Shown piece after piece: positions 31,949 to 43,179 of a DNA stretch of 64,000 nt; position 1 is the first letter of the stretch, and each line of letters opens with the position of its first letter. This stretch comes from Hirsutella rhossiliensis. Taxonomy: Eukaryota > Ascomycota > Sordariomycetes > Hypocreales > Ophiocordycipitaceae. Both the position numbers and the translations under genes were made by a program. The stretch spans positions 2,852,001-2,916,000 of the forward strand of contig NW_025408676.1 of NCBI RefSeq assembly GCF_020360975.1, written 5' to 3'. The notes beneath the pieces are model-generated. The model saw only the letters and a program-made list of their open reading frames with translations, was not told where the DNA came from and searched no databases.

Positions 31949-34311
31949 CTACGTCATCTCTCGCAGCTCCTGCTCGTTGCGAGGCATCGCCGAGTTTCCA
32001 GCTTCATCAGCCTGGCCGATGCTGGGAATTGCGCCTCTGCCGACACTCAGGCCGGCGAGTCCGTCTCGAATGGCGGAAAAGGCACCGGGTCCCTGGGCGG
32101 AGGTGCTGTGGCGCAGCGAGGATTGCAGGACACCAGGTGTCAGAGTCTCATGCGCAGTCTCCACAGATGCGAGGACGGACTGGCCAGGTCCGGCAGGCTG
32201 GGGAGTCGAGGCGGCGGATCGAGAGACGGTCGAGTCGTTGAGGTTGGACACTGCTGCTTGCCGGTCGTTCTCCGCCATTGCTGCGGCGATGAGGGAGCCG
32301 TTCATCTCGTCATCTGTCCGACCAAATACTTGGTGCCACCACCTAATGTCCTTTAGGTTGGGCAGCATTATGCGCTCGCGGCCTCTCTCCCGATCGTTGA
32401 CAACGGGGTCGTAATCGGGGTTCGTGAACTCGGGTTTGCGGTGGAGGAAGTAGTCCCAGACCGACGCAGTCCGCTCGTAGACCCTAGCTTCCGTTCTCTG
32501 CTTCTCCGAGTTGTACAGAAAGGTCCCGTATTGACAAGAGTACAGATGGTACAGCAAGCGGCGCAAGAAGCGCTCATTGAACTCGAACCGATTCTTGTTT
32601 TGGCGCAAGAGCTGATATGTGCAGTCCAGGAACTGGTGGAACACAGGGCTGACCATCTTGGGCGTGGTCGCTTCATCATCGACTACCTTGCCCGGAGCCG
32701 CCTCACTAATGGCAGACAAGTCGGCGTCGTCCTTGTTCTGGTTGAAGAAGCGCTTCGCGCCACTCAGTACGTTCTGGAATGCGTCGTTGCGCCCGTCGTT
32801 GTCCCCAGGTTGGACCCTCGAGCCGGCAAAGGCATCTTTCTGGACAGTGAACCAGTCCTCGTGGTTGAGATGGCCAGATCGCAGCCTAAACATGTGGCCA
32901 AACGATAACCAATCCTTTTCCACCAAGACGATGAATCCCTCGAGGGTTCTGTAGTACGGATCCAGCATTATCTGGGCCAGGGCGCTGAGCTGGCTCGTGC
33001 GGTCCCAGCCATCGGAGCAGTGGATGAGGACGTGGGAGTGCTTGATGCCGATTCGGCGCGCAATGATTGCCGAGCCGTCGAGGACGCTGTATACATGCCG
33101 CAGCCAGCCGCTCTGTTGCAGCAGCTCTCGGTTGGGCGGGAGGGGAGAGACGTCGGCGTCCTTGAGTGCCTCGACGACCTTGTTGAGAGAGTTTCGCATG
33201 ACGTGGATATTTTCGATACTAAGAAAAGACTTCCTCGCGAATGGATACTTGTCCATGTTCTCCGAGCCCATGCCCTGGACCTGGTTCACCATGGCATTGA
33301 TTGTGGGTCGAGCGTCGACAATCATGTTGGTCTGTTGGCGGCCGTACACCAGCTGCTCCCCAGTCTTCTCGTCGTAGATTGCGGCCGACCTCGATATGAG
33401 CTCATCTTCGTAGCGCTCGGTTTCGGACAGCTCCGGCTCCACGATGCCGCTCCCATTCGAAGTCTCCGGCTGGCTTGATGAAGGCGTGGGCTCCTCGGAT
33501 CCGCCGGGCATCCAGGCGGAGAAGGAGGCAGCGACAAGCTTCTCGTCCTGGACATTGGTCTTCCTCGTGATTCCGGCCAACGGCTGGGAGCTTCTCGTAA
33601 TGGTGCAGTTGTTGACGGGATGGATGTAGGACAACACTGGCACTCGGTTCCGAGATCGAAACTCCCTGGCGTACTTGAGGACGTTATCCGAGATCTTGGA
33701 AGGCACGACCAAGACAGCGGGGTAGGTGTCGCAAAAACAATAGTCCTTGTTGATGTTTGTAATTCTCCAGCCTTTGTCGGGGAGCTTTTCGCTGATGCCC
33801 TGCCTCCGAAACTCTGCCTTTGGGTCGTAGATTTGCCAGCCGTTGGTTCCCTGCTCGTTCTCCAGGGGCTTGTGGTTGAAGGCAAAGAGCCTTTCCACGG
33901 TTCCCAGCTTACAAGTCCGCGCCCTGATGAAGTCGAAGGCGTCACGGGCAGCATCGTTGTCCGAAAAGTTGAAGGTGACGAAGGTAAAATCGCGGCAGCG
34001 AATGCGAATAGACGGAGCCTGGCGGGAGACGGGAGGAGTGGGCCGGAACGCGCAGTACGACAGCATCGGAAAGGTAAGCCATCGCTCGCGCGTCTTAGGC
34101 GGCGTGGCCAGGCCGGACGAGGCGCTTCCAGCCGAGTCCACAGGGGCACAAAACACCATGTGAAAGTCTGTCAACCGCAAGGTGCCGCGTGTCGTTTGGC
34201 CGCCGTAGATGCCCTGGACATGGTGGATGATCTGAAGCGCGTCAGGCTGTTGTCGCCCAGGGGCGAGCCGGCGTAGAGGAGCCAGATGGCACATACCTTT
34301 CTGGGCTCCAT
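31949..34311 (-). CDS. YMR1: Myotubularin-family phosphoinositide 3-phosphatase
   Basis: Two exons, 34311-34297 (MEPRK) and 34231-31949, are separated by a 65-bp intron and give 765 residues up to a TAG at 31949-31951. The N-terminal PH-GRAM domain (IIHHVQGIYGGQTTRGTL) is followed by the phosphatase domain. Its P-loop HCSDGWDRTSQ has Cys410 and Arg416, the CX5R signature of active myotubularins, which remove the 3-phosphate of PtdIns3P and PtdIns(3,5)P2 and so control endosome and vacuole traffic. The IYDPKAEFRRQGI and GWLRHVYSVLDGSAIIAR motifs are typical. The C-terminal 130 residues are disordered. The frame resumes directly after the TAG, so the true protein may be longer by readthrough, or the stop may be a recent mutation or sequence error. 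It is divergent from uS3. Confidence 0.93.
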
Positions 34312-35142
34312 TACGTCCGGGCGGAAGCAGCGATGAGCCTGCGACCGCGGTGGGCTGCGTCGGAGAGTCCTGGGCTGCTAGGAGCGCGTTGACAGAGAGG
34401 CTATCCGGAAAGCCCGAGTATGGGGATTCCAGCCGTCGTAGGGTGGCTCGGAGGAGCCTCGACGGAATCGATTGTTAACGGCCAGTTCAAAGGGGGACCC
34501 GTAACATGACTTGCTTGATACAGGGAAAGACGATGATAAGCAGTTGCGTATGCCACGCATCACCGTAGCGCACGTCGGAGGGCCCAGGATAGCGCAAAAC
34601 GAGAGCAAAAATATTACAGCGCACTAGTCCAGAGAGGAGAGAGGATGGCCGAGTGGACGAGGCAAAGGCAAGGCAAAAGACGGAGAGTCAAGGTAAGAAG
34701 AAAGGCCGCTGCCCGTCATCGTCGTCCGTTGAGCTTGGATCACAGGCCAGCCTTGCCCCACAGTGGACCCAGCGTCATGGCGCAAGGTACAGATACTCCG
34801 TAAGTTACATGGGCGCTTGCCTCCCGGTGTTCGCCGGAATAGTTTATCCGTGCTGCCCTCACCACATCAGCTCCTATTGGTCCATCGGGTCCCCAAAGGC
34901 AGACATCGAGGTACGTACTCCATACCGTCGAATTAATGCGCAAAGTGCACCCAGTGGTGGTGCCTTGTTAGGTCATTAGGGCTCAACCCACTCCCCAAAA
35001 TTGTGACTTTCCGAGCCTCGCCAATTCTTTGCCAGCGCCGACAAACTATCTCGACCAACCCTCAGCGCCCAAACTCACCTCTTTTCGCCGGTCGCCGCTG
35101 CAGCAGACGCTTCCCCGTCGTTTCCCCCCGAACACTCACAAC
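34312..35142. promoter_or_regulatory. Divergent promoter region of YMR1 and RPS3
   Basis: No gene is supported in these 830 bp. Nearer RPS3 are TTAGGG at 34976-34981 and TGTGACTT at 35002-35009, whose complement AAGTCACA is one base from the HomolD box CAGTCACA of fission-yeast ribosomal protein genes. Both lie about 135-170 bp before the RPS3 ATG. TACTCCGTA occurs at 34794-34802. A C/T-rich leader precedes the ATG. Confidence 0.45.
35002..35009 (-). promoter_or_regulatory. HomolD-like box upstream of RPS3
   Basis: AAGTCACA on the minus strand matches 7 of 8 bases of HomolD. HomolD is known as a TATA-substitute element of ribosomal protein promoters in S. pombe and relatives. It lies 134-141 bp before the RPS3 ATG, close to a TTAGGG telobox-like hexamer. 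Assignment by motif only. Confidence 0.3.
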
Positions 35143-36057
35143 ATGGCGCACCCTGGCTCCCAAATGTCAGTTCCCTCGCTGTCCTTGACTTTATATACCT
35201 CGCGCAGAAACGAGGGGGAACGTGGATCGAATGGCTCGCTCTGCGTGCGCAATGGCGAGAATTGCTGAGCTGACGAGCCTTGATTCCCTAATAGCTCCAA
35301 GCGGAGAAAGTTCGTCGCCGACGGCGTCTTCTACGCCGAGCTTAACGAGTTCTTCCAGCGCGAGCTCGCCGAGGAGGGCTACTCAGGCGTCGAGGTCCGC
35401 GTCACGCCTACTGTCACCGACATCATCATCCGCGCCACCCACACCCAGGAGGTTCTCGGAGAGCAGGGTCGCCGCATCCGCGAGCTCACCTCGCTCATCC
35501 AGAAGCGCTTCAAGTTCCCCGAGAACTCTGTCTCCCTCTATGCCGCAAAGGTCCAGAACCGCGGCCTCTCCGCTGTCGCCCAGTGCGAGTCCCTCCGCTA
35601 CAAGCTCCTCAACGGTCTCGCCGTCCGCCGCGCCTGCTACGGTGTCCTCCGCTTCATCATGGAGAGCGGCGCCAAGGGCTGCGAGGTGGTCGTCTCGGGC
35701 AAGCTCCGCGCTGCTCGCGCCAAGAGCATGAAGTTCACCGACGGCTTCATGATCCACTCTGGCCAGCCCGCAATGGACTTCATCGACTCGGCCACCCGCC
35801 ACGTCCTGCTCCGCCAGGGTGTCTTGGGCATCAAGGTCAAGATCATGCGCGGCTCCGATCCCGAGGGCAAGGCCGGTCCCCAGAAGTCTCTCCCCGACGC
35901 CGTCACCATCATCGAGCCCAAGGAGGAGCAGGCTGTCGTCCAGCCCGTCAGCCAGGACTACGGCGCTAAGGCCGCCCAGGCCCAAGCCAGCCAGGACGCA
36001 CGAGTTGCCGAGGAGGAGGGTGGTGAGCCCGAGGCGGAGCCCGAGGCGCCACAATAA
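35143..36057 (+). CDS. RPS3: 40S ribosomal protein S3 (uS3)
   Basis: Two exons (35143-35165 and 35295-36057) with a 129-bp GTCAGT..TAG intron after the eighth codon give 261 residues. An intron this close to the ATG is typical for fungal ribosomal protein genes. uS3 sits at the mRNA entry channel of the 40S subunit. The KH type-2 domain is clear ([19 protein letters not shown], then [20 protein letters not shown], which contains the G..GRR loop), followed by the C-terminal domain ([43 protein letters not shown]). The C-terminal tail of about 50 residues is Ala/Gln/Glu-rich and longer than in yeast (240 residues), as usual in filamentous fungi. Codon use is strongly biased to C-ending codons, consistent with high expression. 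Confidence 0.98.
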
Positions 36058-37013
36058 ACCCGTCGCCTGATGGTTTGGTCAGGAGAGAGTCCCGGAATCG
36101 GTGATGGGTCAGGGGCAAGGCTTAGGGAATGGCGGTCTACTCAGGCGTCGATTGATGATATTTGTACCTGCTTCGGGGCATCGGACGGTTTCGTCTTGTT
36201 TGGTAATGGTAGGCCCCAACCATGAAAATGAAAAATGAGACCCCGTAGGTAAAGCCCATGATTGACATTTTCGGCTGACAGACAACGTCACCACCACGGT
36301 TCATACCCTCGCGTCCACGGGAACAAAGCGCACGTGTGATGTGGAAGTGGCGAGAACGGAAAGGCTACCATGTTCGCTGAATGTATTACATCAACTCTCT
36401 TGGGCGGGTGGCTCGGTACGCAAGCGTGATTGGACTTGCACGTCCGTCCCAACCCTTCCGTCCGCGTTATCCTGTCCCATCCCTCCTCTCCCAACTGTGT
36501 CCGTCCACTGCACGCCCGGCCCATCCTGCGAGCCGGCGCACGAAAGGACCTTGATGCAGCTGCTATGCCTCTCCTTCATGCGCCCAGATACTTCAGAACT
36601 CTTCTTGCCCGGGGAAAACAAACCCGCAGAAAAGAGATGAGATCGTGTAAATAAAACCAAGAAAAACGTAACAAAACGCCGAGGCCGCCTTTCCGTAGTA
36701 TCCGTCCTTCTCCTATCCTTTTAGTACTCCTCGTAGCAAGACAAACATCGCGAGTCATCTGGCCGTCTCCATCCGTGCTTCGTCTCCGAGTCCCGAGCGC
36801 GGTTCGGCACTGCGGGGTCCCGAAGAGGCCAGCGTCATGCATGCGTAGCTCCATATGTCGGCCGGCCAATCTTTCATCACTTCAAATGGCATTCGAAAAT
36901 GTACAGTTGGGGAGCTCTGCCCCAGGGATATGCGACAAACGGGGACGAGGTTCGGGTATATCCTCCACGGCACTTCGTCCTGGTGGGAATTAAGGCTCGG
37001 GTCTCGGTCTCTC
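36058..37013. other. Intergenic region between convergent RPS3 and magnesium transporter genes
   Basis: This holds two facing 3' ends. No gene is supported; frames up to about 100 codons have no domain. AATAAAA at 36650-36656 is a possible 3'-processing signal. Confidence 0.55.
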
Positions 37014-38659
37014 CTACCTCTCGGCCGATTTCCTGTCTTCCAGCTCAATGTCGTTTTGGTGATGCTCCTTCTTGCCGTTGAGGCGACGGTTTGACCGTCT
37101 CGAGTCGTCCTCGCTGTCCTCTGCGAGATTCGTGAGGCTGAAGCCTGCAGCCTCTTCTTCGTCATAGGCTCGGATCAGTCCTTCTCTGTCACCGTGAAGG
37201 CTGCTGACGCTGTGTCGCCCGGGATCACCACTCCTGCGGGCTTGCATGCTGCGGCGAGTTTGCAGGCTCGAAACCATATCGGTGGGCGTGGTGTCGTGAC
37301 CCCCTTGCCCTGCAATGAGCTTGTGTCCATTCGGGTCACCTCTGGAAAGATTGAGCAGGTAGACTCCGGCAAAGGTAACGAGGAAACCGCAAATCAACGA
37401 CAACGTGTTGACGGGGTCAGTGGTGTTGAACCCGCTAAAGAGGATGAAGGAGGCGCAAAGCGTGGCTGTGGTAAACGTCACGTAGTACAGGGGGTTGACG
37501 CTAAAGGGGTCGCGAGAGTCAGCAGTCTGAGGAAGCGCGGGAGGAAGGGTTTGCATAGGCAATGGACGTGAACGTGCCACGGATGAGCTGAACTCACATG
37601 TTGGCCGGGAACGATGCTAGTGCCTTGTTGAAGTAGTTCATTTGCGTGAGAATGCAGACGGTGGTCAAGATGATGAAGACGTAGGTCGACGGGTGGGTGA
37701 ACTGGTTGTTGCCGGCGAGGGTGAGCTTGAGCGCGATGCCGAAGGCCTTGACGGACATGACAGAGATGGAGCCGACTGTTGAGCAGATGGAGAGGTAGAT
37801 GAGCGCGTTTTTCTTGCCGTAAGCGGGAGCAATCTTGTAAATCATGAAGACGGCAAAGGCGACAACGGCGATGGCGTAGAGCAAGAATCCTAGGAACGGA
37901 GGTCAGACAAAGGCACAGCTGCCACGGGGCGGCGAACCGGCTTGGTACCTGGCTGGATAGCATAGTGCAATATCTGGTCAGTGGTCTCGATATCCTCATC
38001 GGGAGGCGCATGGAGGACGATGACAACAGCGCCGATGAGGCAAATGGCGCTTCCCAGCTTGCCCAGCGTTCCCAGCTCTTCCTGGAGGAAATAGGAGCCG
38101 AGCACGGCGCCTATGAGGACGCTGAGGGCTCCGAGGGGAGTGACGAGGATGGCCGGTGCAAACGCGTAGGCGGCGAAGTTACATACTTCGCCGATGCCAA
38201 CTAGGGAGAAACGTCAGTAAGGCCCGTCGCCGTATGGGAAATGTCGATGCTCACGTGTAGCGATTCCAGCCCACCACATGGGGTTCCTTAGATAGACAAA
38301 ACCATCGCCTTCGAAACCGTGCCGTTGTTCGGCTTGTAACAAGCCCTGGTAATCGAGGTCAGACTTGAGCTGTGCGGTGTAGCGGCGTACTCAAAGACGG
38401 CAAGAGGAGTTGAGTAGAGGATGGTTGACGAACCTTTTTGGTGATGACGAAACTGGTGCCTGCAAGACGTCTGTTAGAAGCGGCCAAGGCCGAGAGAGGG
38501 GCGCGCAAAGAGAAGACATACCAATGGCTAGGGCCGATGACATGGCCAGCGCAAGGCCGACATATCTGATGCGCAACTTGTTAGCAAGCCGCCCTTTTCC
38601 ATTCTTGTCGAATTGCATTGCTGGTGTGCATGAAGCGCAACGTACTTATCTTCGATCAT
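37014..38659 (-). CDS. NIPA-like magnesium transporter, multi-pass membrane protein
   Basis: Seven exons (38659-38646, 38565-38522, 38459-38434, 38345-38255, 38200-37949, 37889-37598, 37500-37014) join in frame to 401 residues. Introns are 80, 62, 88, 54, 59, 97 bp. The NIPA family (DMT superfamily) shows as MIEDKYVGLALAMSSALAIG, GTSFVITKKGLLQA, then repeated hydrophobic segments: FAPAILVTPLGALSVLIGAVLGS, LGSAICLIGAVVIVLHAP, LLYAIAVVAFAVFMIY, TYVFIILTTVCILTQMNYF and NTLSLICGFLVTFAGVYLL. About eight or nine transmembrane helices are expected. Human NIPA1/2 move Mg2+; the fungal members are annotated as magnesium transporters by homology. The last 130 residues form a hydrophilic cytosolic tail rich in Ser, Arg, Asp and Glu. 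The 14-bp first exon is short but fits the family start. Splicing of the small exons is inferred from borders and frame. Confidence 0.92.
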
Positions 38660-41514
38660 GGTGGCTGTGGTCGCCGTCGCCGTCGTCGTCGTCGTGGAGG
38701 CAGCGAGCGCAAGGCGGCGACAACTCCGGGCAGCGCCACAGTCGACTTGAGCCTACGGAGCCTCGGGACAGAGTCAGGGGAGGCGAGCGCTGGGTTGGCA
38801 GGCAGAGAGGAGCGGGCGGGTGTCGGCGGGCGCGCGGCGACGGTTGAGGGTGAAGCGAACAGACAAAGCAGGCCCAAGACTAGCTTTTCCGGTTTGCGGG
38901 CGTAGAAGGCTTGTGACGGAATTGGAAACCAGGGTAGAGCGAGTGACGGGCGACTGCGAGGTGGGCGCGATGGCTGGGGAATGGCGTCTCGGTCGGAAGA
39001 AAGGCCTCTCCCCCAAGAGAAGGGACTCTGGGAGAATGCGAGCCGAGGGCAAAAGAGAGCGAGAGAGAGGTGCTCGCCAGGAAGACGGAGACGCAGCAGG
39101 ACAAGAAGAGTCGGAAGCGGGCGAGCCGAGGGCGAGTGGTGGTGGTGGGTTGTTGTCGTTGCTGATACGAGGAGACGAGGATGAAAGGCTGCGTGACCAA
39201 TGGGCAGGCAGGCACATGAATCCGAATCAAGCCATGTTGAAAGGCGAGGCAGGTACCTTACCTAAGGCGGGAGGTACTGCAGTGTACCTACAGCAGTAAC
39301 ATGCATACTACCTAGTCACCTAGCACCTTAGATACTCCGTATAGAGGTACAACCTAGGTAGTACTGTACGAGGTGGCTGCGGCAAGCTTTGGGCGCCTTG
39401 GCGCCACACCAAGGCTCAAGCACAGGGGGTGATACCTGTCGTGGCGGGGTCCATGCATGTTACCGCGGGCCCCATTTTTGCTGATAACGTCTGGCCTTTT
39501 GCAAGCAGCACGGCCTTATCTAAGCAATGGACTGTGGTGGGCACGCCGAGACGGGAGCATGCGAGCAGCTGCCATACCTCAAGGTCAAGGATTCCTTCCG
39601 TACGGTACTCTTCAGATCAACAGATCCACAAGGCACATACAGCAGCCTGCACTGCACAGGCACGGCGGTGATAATCCGTGACGAGGCGGAATAGTTATAG
39701 AGGAACGGTAATTACGTTCCAGTCCGGAGGTACAAAGAGGTACAAAGAGCAAAGAGAGGTAACTCACCTCCCTGCTTGCAGCAGACAGACAAAAGAGAGT
39801 GACGAGTACGGCCAGCCATGGCTCAAACAAGCTCGATGCAAAACGCCTTGCCAAACCACACGCCCCTTCGGCACCTGGCCTCTCCTACGGGGTTCGGAGG
39901 AGTGGGCGAGCCCGATGCGAGTGTGGCTAAACCCAGGGCACTCCTGTAAGGTACCGCAGCCGTCAGTGGTGTCAGAAAGAGCACTAAAGAAAAGGGCCAC
40001 AGAAGAGGCGCATGCACCAGCCAAGGGGCTGAGCCTAGAAACGCAAAAATCAACCACTTTTTGGCATGCAACAACCTTGCAGCTCTCCGTAGAATTCCAC
40101 CACGCCTCATGGACTCACTTCGAGGGCCCACCATTCGTCTCGTCCCACGGGAGGGGACACCGAGGCTGGATGGACCATGTCCGGTACTTTGGACGTGCCG
40201 CGATCTAGGGCAGGCCCGGTGCATTGGAAGGCGTAGGGGAGTCCGTGCGCTGCAGCAGAAAACAAGTGATACCTACCTAGGTACCCAGGTACCTATCTGT
40301 ACCCAGTATCTCAAATGCCATATTTGGGATATAGCCGAGGTACCTTGCCTATACGCAAGGAGCCGTGCGTGGTGCCTGCCTTCTTTGCCAGAGGCGTCGT
40401 TTGCCAAACAAAGCATGCCGAGCCTGGCCAGGTACCGAGCACTCGTCTGTCCCAGCAGAGGCACATGCGTCATGCACCTTGTTGTTTCTCGGTCCGCTTG
40501 CAGAGTTTTCCTGTTTACGGAGCAAAGATTTGAGCGCCATTCTTTACGAGTCGGGGCTCGTGACTTGTACTCCGTACAGTACAGTACATCCATCCATCTG
40601 CCCCGTACCTGGTGCATCCGGCTGAATCGCTACCAGGGATTCAAACCCCAAATTTTACCACGTGGCACGAGCTCAAAAGGACAGACAACCCAAGCCTCTT
40701 CCGTCTCACCGCACTCGTCGCCTCATCACGTCATCATTTCCCAACACCGCGCGAGCCCATCGTCACATCCACCTCACCACCAATGCAAGAGTCAACTGTG
40801 TCTTTCTTTATTCGCTTCAACAACCGACAACATCCTCCGGCTCTCGGGTCATGTCAAGTTCCATCCCAGACTGTTCAAAACCGCGACATCACCCTTCGTT
40901 TCCATCCGTCATGGACAAAACATAGGCGTTACGATGCTGCGCACTTCGAGCTTCGTCCGTCCGGTCAAAGCTGGGCCAAGGATCCGTCCAATGCCGCCTT
41001 GTTTCCAAGCACAGGCAGCTCCGGACCGGCATCGCAAGATTCCCCCTTTCCTGACTCCCCTGCGCCAGTGTTCCTGCCTCCATCCATCCACAGCCACTTG
41101 CACCCGTCCATCCTGGGTTCAGAGTTCGTAGCCGTCGGGGAGCGCTCGAGTCCGTGACATGTCGGGTATAAAGCGTAAAGATCAAGTATTAAACGACAAA
41201 ACATTGGCGTCGCCCTCCACCATCCCGAGATGGCAGACTATCATACGCAGACGTCGGCCTGGGTCCTCGTCCGCGTGCTTACTCGTACATGTTAGTTAAC
41301 AACGAGGCGCACCTACCTGCCACGCCTGCTTTTCTCTGCCAGGAAAAGGACCCGGCCGAAATTGGTGCTGGTAACGCGCGTCTGTTAGGTGCGCAAACGA
41401 TGTGACCAGGCGCGAACCAAGTCCACACTCTCGTCAAAGCAAATGGGGGAAAGGGCATAAGGGATCCAGGCGGGCAAGGGCCACGGCGGCTGGGTTAGCG
41501 ACAGCGGGCATGCT
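38660..41514. other. 2.9-kb gene-poor region upstream of the magnesium transporter
   Basis: No gene is supported. The first 250 bp contain CGT/CGC trinucleotide and GAG-rich stretches and should be promoter and leader. From 39240 to 39370 and 40265 to 40345 the sequence is dense in TACCTA/GGTACC motifs, with TACTCCGTA at 39333-39341 and 40568-40576. A 10-bp duplication AGGTACAAAG occurs at 39728 and 39738. A plus-strand frame of 356 codons spans 40061-41131, but its composition (Arg, Ser, Pro, His, Cys) and its passage through these motifs speak against a protein. Confidence 0.6.
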
Positions 41515-43179
41515 TCAGGATCGACGACGCTTGACGTCTGCCTCAGTTAGCCGGGTCCGAGACTGTTTCCGAGGTTTCTTCTCTTACCATTCCCGTCATC
41601 CCCATCAGGTTCTCCAGGAAATGATCTTTTCGTCAGGTTTGGCTGTACGTCGGTAGCGCCACCAACGGAACTGTCTTGCAGGCCAATCGCGACCGCTTCG
41701 CCAGTGCTGGGGTCGACGGGACCTTCGTCGCGGCCGGCGTCGTTCTCATCTTGGTAGTCGTCGTTATGGGCATAGCCATCATCCAAGAAAGCCGCATCCC
41801 CGTAGGCTTCGGTGTTGTCGTGGCTGCTATGGGCCGTAGCATCATCACCGGTGCTCTCATAGCTATCAAGCTGTTCTTCGTGGCCGTCATGGGCGCCTGT
41901 GGCTTCCAGGGTATTGCCATGGGTTGGGGGCTGGAACAGGTGAATGACTTCTGCAAGACCCTTGTCTCCCGTTGCGCTTTCAACCAGGAACTCGTAGCGC
42001 TTCATCGTGTTGGGGCGTGTAAACAAGTACGTGTACAGGATACGGGAATCATCAAAGTCCTTATTCTTCACAAGGATATCAAGTATTTCCGAAACCTGGC
42101 GCAAGTTGATTTCAGAGAGTGTATCACTTGGGGACGACTGGGCCAGAGTTAGCGGCGCCTTGGGGAACGCGAGGAGAGTGTCATGCCTCGGAAAACTCAA
42201 GTCCGAGCTTATCGACTTGGAGGACGAGGTCGTCGTGTGGGCCAATTTCATCGGCTAATTCCTCCCGCAGCCCGTCGAGGACGACCTTCATGTTTTCGTC
42301 AAGGATAGAGATATCGGAGAAGAACCCATCTGAAGAGAAAGAGAACATGGGGAACTCCTCTCCTCTGTACTGCACTATGATGGCAGGAAAGGGTTCTGGC
42401 TGAGCCGGCTCCTGCGCAGCCACTTGATCCTCGGGCTGCGCGGCTTCGTCCTCCGCATCAAAGCTTTCTTGGGCGGCTTTGGGATCTTGCTCGCCAATGT
42501 TGTCGGCGTAGACGTCAGCAGCTACAGCATCTGTGCCGCCTTGGGCTGTGCCCTCTTCGGTGCCGAAGCCAACGCTTTCTTCATCATCTTCCCAGTCAAT
42601 CTCGTAGTGTTTAGCCGGGGCTTCGGTGGCGGCACTCTTCGGGACCTCGGGCATCGGATCTTCAGAGTCCTGAACGTTTTCCGGGGACGCGGCCGAGGGC
42701 GGCTGATTCACGCCACCAGCGGGTACATCAAAGGCAAAGCCGTCATCCTCATAATCGATCTCATGGATAGAGCCACGTGCTTGGTCGGCGCCAGTAGTGG
42801 TAAGAACCTGCTCTGCCGCGTTCTCACCCTCGAGGGCAAAGTCATCGAAATTTCCGTCGTCTTGTCCCTGTTCTCCAGCTGCACCAATTTCTTGCTGGCC
42901 CGATTCGCTGATGGTAGCCCCAGGCAACGGCGCGGCACCTTGCGACATCTTGGCCGATTCGGACGCGTCTGGTACAGCAGGAGTTGCCTCGGTGACGAAT
43001 TCTTCCGCATCCAGTGTTTGCGTGGCGGTTGTGTTCGTGGTGTGTTCTGGGCAAGGCTCCATCACAAACGCATCGTCACTGTCGTAGTCGATCAGGTCCT
43101 CGTCGTTGTCGACGTTGATATTGGTGTGCGTTTCAAGTTTCAGGGCCGCATCGTTTACTGTGATATCAAAATCCGCCAT
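41515..43179 (-). CDS. Acidic, mostly disordered conserved protein of unknown function
   Basis: Three exons (43179-42187, 42137-41588, 41537-41515) give 521 residues. The first intron (42138-42186, 49 bp) starts with GC rather than GT, but only this donor keeps the frame; it has a GCTAAC branch site and ends CCCAG. The second (50 bp) is GTAAGA..GGCAG and changes the end to DVKRRRS. Residues 1-260 are very acidic (DNDEDLIDYDSDD, HEIDYEDDG, HYEIDWEDDEESV). A folded middle follows: PAIIVQYRGEEFPMFSFSSD through VVLDGLREELAD and LSEINLRQVSEILDILVKN, about residues 275-390. It ends in another acidic stretch and a basic tail that could be a nuclear signal. I do not recognise the family with certainty. 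The repeated acidic-aromatic motif suggests a nuclear interaction protein, but that is inference. Confidence 0.8.

Noticed and set aside
40061..41131. Plus-strand open frame of 356 codons
   Set aside because: It runs through GGTACC/TACTCCGTA-rich intergenic sequence, is rich in Arg, Ser, Pro, His and Cys with no domain, and overlaps other long frames. The length is explained by low stop-codon density in GC-rich DNA.
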